From CAYQXJ01 sp964421565 (GTDB lineage: Bacteria > Planctomycetota > Brocadiia > SM23-32), in contig CAYQXJ010000014.1 in assembly GCA_964421565.1 (NCBI GenBank), positions 1 to 64,000 on the forward strand: a DNA stretch of 64,000 nt, written 5' to 3'. A model generated the notes under the pieces. That model searched no databases and was not told the origin of the DNA. It worked only from the letters and a program-made list of their open reading frames with translations. Made by a program: the position numbers and the translations under genes. This document shows positions 58,777 through 64,000 of the stretch, piece by piece (within the stretch, counting starts at the first letter, position 1; every line of letters begins with the position of its first letter).

Positions 58777-59817
58777 TCAGGCGGGCTCGCCAAGAATGCG
58801 GCGCACGCCCTGCCGATGAGCGTCAAGGGCCGGCTTGGGCCGGCCGTCGCGGCCCACCAGGCCCCAGCCGGTCTCGGCCGGGCAGTCCGGCGCGCCGCAT
58901 TGCCAGCAGGTCTCTTGATCCTCCCACCGGTAGAAGAACAGGCCGAGGAGCTTCTCGCGCCGGGAGGCGAAGACATCGAAGGCGCGCTCAACGAACTCCG
59001 CCTGGCCTTCGGGGTTGTGCCCGGCGCCCCAGGTGTTCTTCCACTTATGCAGGTCACAGACGGAGGCGCCGGACTGCTTCTGCTCGTCTGTCATCACTCC
59101 GCCGGCCGAGGAGAAGCCCCATTCGTTGATGAGCAGGGGGTGGCCCGTCCATGCGTAGACGGTATCGATCCGTTCCCCCCAGCTAAAGGGCCCGCCCTGC
59201 TGCCAGGTGCCGTAGTAGCCGTCCAGACCTACATAGTCGAGTGGCCCGTCGCCCTGGCCGCGGAAGTAGCCGAGGAAGTAGAGGGTCTTGCCCCATCCGG
59301 CCGTCAGGTTGAACCCGACCAGCAGCGAGGGGTCGGCCTCCTTGAGGCCGGTGGCCCCGGCCGAGAGCAAGTCGCAGGCCTGCCGGGGATTCATGGGACC
59401 GGCGAACGGTGGGATGTCCAGCTCGTTGGCGACCTGCCATGCGGTCACGAGGCCGCGCAGGTCATTGGCGAGCCATTCGCACGTCTCCCCATAGATCTGC
59501 ACGAACCGGGGCGTGTCCGGCTCTCCACACCATTGCGGCACGCGGGGGTTCCACTTCCGGAACTGCAGATTGCCATTCTCGTCGGGCTCGCGCGTGGCGA
59601 TGCCCGGCGGTGGGGTGACGCCGAGGATGCGGAACCCGTCGGAGACCAGCGAGGCCACCGCTTCGCGGCGTTCGCAGTAATCCTCGCTCAGCTCTCCCCC
59701 CACATGGTCGCGGAACGGAAACGGCATAGTCTGGCGCAGCCAACCCATGCCTGCTTCGCGCAGCATCTTGGGGTCGGCGCCGGGATAGGCGCTCGTGCCG
59801 ATCATGAATTCTTCCAT
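58777..59817 (-). CDS. Glycoside hydrolase-like TIM-barrel protein
   Basis: A 346-residue protein with a clan-A-type glycosidase look. WQVANELDIPPF places an Asn-Glu pair (acid/base) at the end of one strand, and PLLINEWGFSSAGG places a second Glu (nucleophile) further on. YVGLDGYYGTW lies between. No signal peptide is seen, so it may act inside the cell on imported oligosaccharide. I cannot assign a GH family number. It is 25 bp downstream of the Gfo/Idh/MocA gene and 44 bp upstream of the beta-helix gene in the same direction. Confidence 0.72.
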   Translation of the reverse strand: MEEFMIGTSAYPGADPKMLREAGMGWLRQTMPFPFRDHVGGELSEDYCERREAVASLVSDGFRILGVTPPPGIATREPDENGNLQFRKWNPRVPQWCGEPDTPRFVQIYGETCEWLANDLRGLVTAWQVANELDIPPFAGPMNPRQACDLLSAGATGLKEADPSLLVGFNLTAGWGKTLYFLGYFRGQGDGPLDYVGLDGYYGTWQQGGPFSWGERIDTVYAWTGHPLLINEWGFSSAGGVMTDEQKQSGASVCDLHKWKNTWGAGHNPEGQAEFVERAFDVFASRREKLLGLFFYRWEDQETCWQCGAPDCPAETGWGLVGRDGRPKPALDAHRQGVRRILGEPA

Positions 59818-59842
59818 CTCTACTCTCCCCTATTGCGCGCAG

Positions 59843-60838
59843 TCACTTGCGGCAAGCCGGCACCTCAAAGGTGCCGTTTTCACCTTCCGAAAGCAACTCC
59901 ACGATCTGCATCACGGCTACCCCGTCGGCGATGGTGGAGAAGGCCGGCGCCTGCCCGGTGCGGACGGCTTCGATGAATGCCTGCACCTCTCCAGCGTAGC
60001 CCTGCAGAAACAGGCTGCTGTTCTCGGGGGTCTGGAGAGCCATGTTGGGGCGTCGCACCTCCCTGACCGAAGGCTTCCAGACGCTCTGCACGCGGGGGTA
60101 GTACTCCAGCGTTGCAACATCGTCCACCACGACCATCGCTCCCTCGCCCGTCAGCTCCATGCGCTCGAGGACGGCCGGCGCCTGTGAAGACATCACGATG
60201 ACTCCGCTGGCGCCGGAGGTGAAATCGACGCTTAAAGTAAGCGTAAGCCCCTCGCCGGCGCGGCCCCAGAGCGCGTGCATCCGGCCGTAATCGCCCATCA
60301 GGTGCCGCGCAAGGTCGAGGGGATGGGAGCCCATGCCGGCCAGAAAGCTGCGTCGGTCGCCGCTGGTCTTGAACGAATAGCGCAGTGACATGTGCGTCGG
60401 ACGACCGAACTCATCCCTTTGGCTGATCTTCTTTGCCATGGCGTACTTCTGCGCGAACCTCTTCATGAACGCCACCATGCAGATGCAGCCCGAGCTCTCA
60501 CTGACGGCCAGCATCTCCTCGGCCTGCGCCAGGCCCTCGCTCGGGGGCTTCTCGCAGAAAACGTCCAGCCCCCGCTTCATTGCGGCGACGGCGGCCTCGT
60601 AGTGGAGCCGCGGCGGCCCGCTGATCATCACGGCGTCCAGGTCGTCCTGCCCGTCCAGGAGGTCGGCGTAATCCTCATAAAGGTTCGCCACGTTGTAGGC
60701 CCGCGCGATGCGCTCGCGGCGCTCCTCATAGAGGTCGGCCACGGCAACGATCCTCGCGGACGTAAAGCGGAGCGAGGGATACAAGTTCATGCTTGCGTGC
60801 GTGCCGCAGCCGATGAAGCCGATTCTGACCTGGTCCAT
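59843..60838 (-). CDS. Gfo/Idh/MocA family oxidoreductase
   Basis: A 331-residue NAD(P)-dependent oxidoreductase. The Rossmann motif is VRIGFIGCGTHASMN, the conserved catalytic EKP is in LDVFCEKPPSEGL, and AGMGSHPLDLARHLMG supplies the family His/Asp pair. Such enzymes oxidise or reduce sugars and inositols, and some split glycosidic bonds by a redox route. ATG 60836-60838 is preceded by GGAGGCAGGGC on this strand. It lies 16 bp after sulfatase D, so it belongs to the sulfatase unit. Confidence 0.92.
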   Translation of the reverse strand: MDQVRIGFIGCGTHASMNLYPSLRFTSARIVAVADLYEERRERIARAYNVANLYEDYADLLDGQDDLDAVMISGPPRLHYEAAVAAMKRGLDVFCEKPPSEGLAQAEEMLAVSESSGCICMVAFMKRFAQKYAMAKKISQRDEFGRPTHMSLRYSFKTSGDRRSFLAGMGSHPLDLARHLMGDYGRMHALWGRAGEGLTLTLSVDFTSGASGVIVMSSQAPAVLERMELTGEGAMVVVDDVATLEYYPRVQSVWKPSVREVRRPNMALQTPENSSLFLQGYAGEVQAFIEAVRTGQAPAFSTIADGVAVMQIVELLSEGENGTFEVPACRK

Positions 60839-60854
60839 GCCCTGCCTCCTCGAT

Positions 60855-62318
60855 TCAGGCGCCGACGTCTGGCTGGTAGGGGCGGTCGGTATCGGTACGG
60901 GTGCACCAGTCGATCATCTTGCGCTGGAGCTCGGGCACGATCTGTTCGTAGCCCTCGCGGCCCCACAGGTTGCGCATTTCGTACGGATCTTCTTCCATGT
61001 CGTACAGCTCGTCTCCGCCGACCAGCCGGGTGACCAGCTTCCACTTGTCGGTGCGCACCATCTTCGTGCGGGCCATCGTCTCCGGATGCAGGGCGTAGGT
61101 GCGCTGCTTGCCGCTGCTGTCGGGGGCGTACTCTACCCGTTCCCACATCTCTGCCTCGTGCCCGCCGTCCGCGAAGACGGCCTCCTTGTGCCGAGCCCCG
61201 TCGATCACCGGCAGCAGACTCTCGCCGTGTATGCCCCAGGCGGGCTTGATGCCGAGCAACTCGAGGATCGTTGGCGCCAGGTCAGTGTGCTCGCTCAGGC
61301 TTTCGATCAGGCGGCCCTGAGGCAGGCCCGGCGCGTACAGGATGCAGGGCACGTGCAGCAGGCAGTCGGCCATGCAGGTGTCCCATTTCTCCGGCAGGCC
61401 GTACTGCCCCGCGAAGTCGCCGTGATCGACGAAGAACAGGACGATCGAGTCCTCGAAGAGTCCTTCGCGCTCGATGGCGTCCAGAACGCGTCCGAGCACG
61501 TGATCGGTCTTGGTTACCATGGCGTAGTAGACGGCCTGCACTTCGCGCAGCATCCACTCGGGGGCGTCCGTTCCCGTGCGCACTTCGCGCATGCGGCGCA
61601 GCGGCAGCGGGGCGCTTTCCGGCAGGTCGTAGGGCCACGGCTGGATGGCGTCGCGCTTGTACATGCTGAAGTAAGGCTCCGGCGCCTTGTAGCCGGGGTG
61701 TGGCCAGCTAAGGTTCAACTGCATGAAGAAGGGGCGCGAGCGGTCGCGCACGTTGGTCAGGTATTCGATGGCCTGCTCGGCGCGGTTGTCGTCGCAGAAG
61801 AAGGTCATCGGCTCCTCAACGCGGCCGCCGTAGTGGTAGTCCGCATCTGTGGGCGGGGAGGGCGGCCCGACACTCAGGGGGCCCGGCGGCTCCACGGGCC
61901 ACTGTCGTTCGAGCATATGGCGGAAGTAGCCCTCGGTGAAGGAATGGTAATCGACGTAGGAGGCACCCTTTTCGTTGAGTCCCTCGCCGAACACGTTCTC
62001 CCATACATGGTTGATGCCGAACAGGGCGCTCTCGTAGCCGTGGGCCTTGAGGGCAGAGAGCAAGTCCGGCTGGTCGTTCGGCAGGTGTTGCTGGATGGTG
62101 CGGAAGCCGTCGGTGTGGCAGTAGCGCCCGGTCATCATGGCGATGCGAGTCGGTACGCACTTGGGGAAGACGGAGAAGTGGTTGCTCAGGTTGACGGCGC
62201 GCGTGGCGAAGCGGTCGAGGTTAGGCGTGCGGCAGTCGGGGTTGCCCATGTAGCCGGGGCAGTCCCCGCGCATCTCGTCGGAGGAGAGGATGATGACGTT
62301 CTTCCGTCGGTCGGGCAC
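60855..62318 (-). CDS. Sulfatase D (Cys-type, no signal peptide)
   Basis: A 487-residue sulfatase starting at GTG 62316-62318. Motifs: NVIILSSDEMRGDCPGYMG, KCVPTRIAMMTGRYCHTDG (CVPTR formylglycine motif), IVLFFVDHGDFAGQYGLPEK, and C-terminal ELYDMEEDPYEMRNLWG. It is the first gene of the minus-strand cluster, 49 bases downstream of a good promoter. All four intact sulfatases need a maturation enzyme (FGE or an anaerobic radical SAM maturase), and none is encoded in the window. Confidence 0.93.
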   Translation of the reverse strand: MPDRRKNVIILSSDEMRGDCPGYMGNPDCRTPNLDRFATRAVNLSNHFSVFPKCVPTRIAMMTGRYCHTDGFRTIQQHLPNDQPDLLSALKAHGYESALFGINHVWENVFGEGLNEKGASYVDYHSFTEGYFRHMLERQWPVEPPGPLSVGPPSPPTDADYHYGGRVEEPMTFFCDDNRAEQAIEYLTNVRDRSRPFFMQLNLSWPHPGYKAPEPYFSMYKRDAIQPWPYDLPESAPLPLRRMREVRTGTDAPEWMLREVQAVYYAMVTKTDHVLGRVLDAIEREGLFEDSIVLFFVDHGDFAGQYGLPEKWDTCMADCLLHVPCILYAPGLPQGRLIESLSEHTDLAPTILELLGIKPAWGIHGESLLPVIDGARHKEAVFADGGHEAEMWERVEYAPDSSGKQRTYALHPETMARTKMVRTDKWKLVTRLVGGDELYDMEEDPYEMRNLWGREGYEQIVPELQRKMIDWCTRTDTDRPYQPDVGA

Positions 62319-62366
62319 GGCTGCGGCTCCCTGTTATGGGTTACGGCGTTTGGCCAGTGAAGTGAC

Positions 62367-62394
62367 AGTGTATGCGGCCACTTGCAGTTCTCAA
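62367..62394 (-). promoter_or_regulatory. Promoter of the sulfatase cluster
   Basis: On the minus strand TTGAGA (62389-62394) and TACACT (62367-62372), spacing 16. It may drive the whole cluster down to 51919, since gaps between genes are mostly below 65 bp. Confidence 0.6.
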
Positions 62395-62454
62395 GCGCCG
62401 GGGTGGAAAAGAGCGCCGTTCGCGTATCCGGGCGGGTCGATTCGCGATTCGCGG

Positions 62455-62483
62455 TTGACGTGGGCACGACTATGCGGTATAGT
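62455..62483 (+). promoter_or_regulatory. Promoter of the PerR-like gene
   Basis: TTGACG at 62455-62460 and TATAGT at 62478-62483, spacing 17. It is divergent from the sulfatase promoter. I did not find a clear PerR box around it. Confidence 0.72.
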
Positions 62484-62512
62484 TCTTACATACAACCTGC
62501 CCTCAATAAGGC

Positions 62513-62974
62513 ATGCGGATGGCGGTCGACCCCAGGAAGGCCGAGGAACGCATGCGGCAGTTCGAGCGCGCCTGCCGGGAGTCCGGTCTGCGGCGGACAC
62601 ACCAGAGGATGGTCATCTTCCATGAACTGAGCCGCAGCGACGAGCATCCGAGCGCTGAGGACTTGTGCCGCCGGGTGCGCCGGGAGGTGCCGACCATCTC
62701 CCAAGACACCGTGTACCGAACGCTCTGGATGCTCGAAGAGGGGGGGCTTGTCGGCACCGTCGGTGCGCTGCACGATAGGATACGGTTCGATCCGAACACG
62801 GATCCTCACCACCATTTCATCTGTACACGCTGTGCTGAGGTGTTGGATTTCACCAGTGCCAAACTGGACGCCTATGAGCCGCCAGAGGAAGTGAGGAACT
62901 GGGGGCAGATTGACAGAATGCAGGCCGAGCTGCGGGGGACGTGCAGCAAGTGCCTGGAGGAGTTGAACGAGTAG
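62513..62974 (+). CDS. Fur-family regulator, PerR-like
   Basis: A 153-residue Fur-family protein. The PerR regulatory-site ligands can be matched by eye: His in DEHPSAEDL, Asp in RIRFD, the HxH in PHHHFICTRC, and Asp in VLDFTS. The structural zinc site is CTRC plus CSKC near the end. The Asp (not Glu) in the HisxHis region favours PerR, which senses peroxide by iron-driven oxidation, over Fur. The start may be ATG 62513 or ATG 62519, the latter better spaced from AAGG at 62507-62510. Downstream genes for a ferredoxin and a thioferritin-like protein fit oxidative-stress control. Confidence 0.87.
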   Translation: MRMAVDPRKAEERMRQFERACRESGLRRTHQRMVIFHELSRSDEHPSAEDLCRRVRREVPTISQDTVYRTLWMLEEGGLVGTVGALHDRIRFDPNTDPHHHFICTRCAEVLDFTSAKLDAYEPPEEVRNWGQIDRMQAELRGTCSKCLEELNE

Positions 62975-63135
62975 GCCGGGCAAGCGCTGTCGCGGCAGGG
63001 GGGCGCGCACTGGAGTGCGCGGCCGCCAATGAGGGGCACAACAGGGAAAGGAGGCCACCAGGGGAGTATGGTGTCGTGCGCAGGGGCGGGGCAGGCATGC
63101 ACTTCGATCAACCTCACAGTAAAAGGGGGCAACAG

Positions 63136-63417
63136 ATGTCGGGGAAGATTCAGACTGAGAGTGCCGAGGCCTTCGGCAGAACGTTCGTGAAGGGCAACAT
63201 CCCGGAGGTCAACGGCGTGCGGTGCCTTGCCTGCGGCCATTGCGTGAAGCTCTGCCGCAAGCTGGGGCCAGACGTGCTGGAGATCGTGGACGGCGTGGCC
63301 AAGCCCGTCCGGGCGGAGGCGTGCATCGGCGATGGGGCCTGCATGCTGGCTTGCCCGACCAAGGCCATATTCCTGATGAGCAAATACGATCCCGATTCGC
63401 CGCCAGACCCCGTCTGA
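63136..63417 (+). CDS. Ferredoxin with one Asp-substituted cluster motif
   Basis: A 93-residue 2-cluster ferredoxin-like protein. The first motif is CLACGHCVKLC (Cys30, 33, 36, 40), followed by Arg rather than the usual Pro. The second is CIGDGACMLACP (Cys63, Asp66, Cys69, Cys73), with Asp where the second Cys would be. The same CIGD start occurs in the Asp-ligated cluster of Pyrococcus furiosus ferredoxin. AGGGGG at 63124-63129 precedes the ATG. An N-terminal extension of ~28 residues precedes the first cluster. It lies between the PerR-like gene and the thioferritin-like gene and may supply electrons in that system. Confidence 0.85.
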   Translation: MSGKIQTESAEAFGRTFVKGNIPEVNGVRCLACGHCVKLCRKLGPDVLEIVDGVAKPVRAEACIGDGACMLACPTKAIFLMSKYDPDSPPDPV

Positions 63418-63535
63418 TACGGAGGCGGACCGAGCACATGGGGGGAATCCGTCGAAGCGACGCAGTCAATGGCGACTGAACGCCGGCGGAGCATTACTGA
63501 CCGCCTTACATTTCTCTGCAATGAGGGGGCCACAC

Positions 63536-64000
63536 ATGGCCAGAGTAGCGCGCAAGATGGTGGAGGATGCCGGAGTCAACGTAGATGAGCTGCTCGAGGC
63601 GCTGATCGCCAACGCGGCGGCGGAGTTTACGACTTTCTTCTACTACACGCACCTGCGTTACAACTTGATTGGGCTCGAGGGGGAAGGTCTGAAGCTGATC
63701 GCCGAGACCGCCCGCATCGAGGATCGCAATCACTTCGAGGCGCTGCTGCCGCGCATCTACGAGCTCGGCGGCAAACTGCCGAACGACATGAAGGAGTTCC
63801 ACGACGTGTCGGGCTGTCCACCGGCAACGTTGCCGGAAGATGTGACGGACGTGAACGCGATACTAGAGGTTCTGGTCAACGCCGAACGCTGCGCGGTGAG
63901 GCAGTACACAGGCATCTGCGACATGACCGCAGGCAAGGACCATCGCACCTACCTGCTCGCGCAGGCGATCCTCAACGAGGAGGTGGAGCACGAGTCGTGG
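63536..64000 (+). CDS. Dps-like/thioferritin ferritin-family protein (3' end outside window)
   Basis: 155 codons are visible, cut by the window edge. The ferroxidase ligands of a four-helix ferritin are present: Glu in NAAAEFTTFF, Glu and His in EDRNHFEALL, Glu in NAERCAV, and Glu/His in EEVEHESW. The paired cysteines in CAVRQYTGIC next to AGKDHRTYLLAQAIL match my memory of DPSL thioferritins from archaea and Bacteroides, which use peroxide to oxidise iron. GAGGGGGC before the ATG supports the start. Regulated expression by the PerR-like neighbour is plausible. Confidence 0.85.
   Translation, partial: MARVARKMVEDAGVNVDELLEALIANAAAEFTTFFYYTHLRYNLIGLEGEGLKLIAETARIEDRNHFEALLPRIYELGGKLPNDMKEFHDVSGCPPATLPEDVTDVNAILEVLVNAERCAVRQYTGICDMTAGKDHRTYLLAQAILNEEVEHESW

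Overview
The window is about 64 kb of GC-rich bacterial chromosome. It combines a bacterial translation/transcription core with a V/A-type rotary ATPase, an archaeal-type phosphoglycerate mutase and a large sulfatase cluster. The sulfatases, Gfo/Idh/MocA oxidoreductase, parallel beta-helix protein, UroD-like proteins and GDSL-type hydrolase recall Planctomycetota, Hydrogenedentota, Lentisphaerae or Armatimonadota-like heterotrophs. The radical-SAM enzymes, a glycyl-radical activase, ferredoxin, PerR-like regulator and thioferritin-like protein suggest an anaerobic or oxygen-sensitive life. No 16S rRNA is present, so the phylum is not fixed.

Region by region. 1-9 kb: the TldD (partial)/TldE protease pair, an orphan DNA methyltransferase, ApgM, MtnA, a dCMP-type deaminase and an iron alcohol dehydrogenase, then PurF and an acetyltransferase on the minus strand. 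9-18.7 kb: one operon from a strong promoter carrying a PTS-Ntr IIA-like protein, V-ATPase subunits H-C-I-K-F-E-A-B-D, and a UspA-like protein. 18.7-35.6 kb: tRNA-Thr(UGU), Tyr, Gly(UCC) and Thr(GGU), then tuf, rpmG, tRNA-Trp, secE, nusG, rplK, rplA, rplJ, rplL, rpoB, rpoC, rpsL, rpsG and an EF-G2-like fusA. The order tRNA-Thr-Tyr-Gly-Thr-tuf-secE-nusG-rplKAJL-rpoBC is the one known from E. coli.

35.7-47.1 kb: a RACo-like Fe-S/ASKHA protein, a small SHOCT-like protein, a LOG family protein, a sugar epimerase, an FHA protein, a minus-strand set (UroD-like, glycyl-radical activase, PfkB kinase, deacetylase), a secreted GDSL-like hydrolase and a lipoprotein. 47.6-51.9 kb: the most unusual block. 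An ArsR-type repressor with a clear operator is followed by overlapping genes for a D-Ala-D-Ala-ligase-like ATP-grasp enzyme, a lysine-2,3-aminomutase-like radical SAM enzyme, and a peptidyl-tRNA hydrolase fused to a second, circularly permuted ATP-grasp domain. I read this as a candidate undescribed pathway that makes or handles a beta-amino-acid-containing small peptide or conjugate.

51.9-62.3 kb: a minus-strand cluster of four intact sulfatases, one gutted sulfatase remnant carrying a perfect 16-bp hairpin, an aldo/keto reductase, a beta-helix protein, a glycosidase-like protein and a Gfo/Idh/MocA oxidoreductase. It probably serves breakdown of a sulfated glycan. 62.4 kb to the end: a PerR-like regulator, a ferredoxin with an Asp in place of a cluster cysteine, and a thioferritin/Dps-like protein cut by the window edge.

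Two drug-target genes carry natural substitutions at resistance positions: S12 has Arg at both 43 and 88, and RpoB has Asn at the position of E. coli His526. Several promoters share a TTGAC(A/G)-17-TATAGT pattern.
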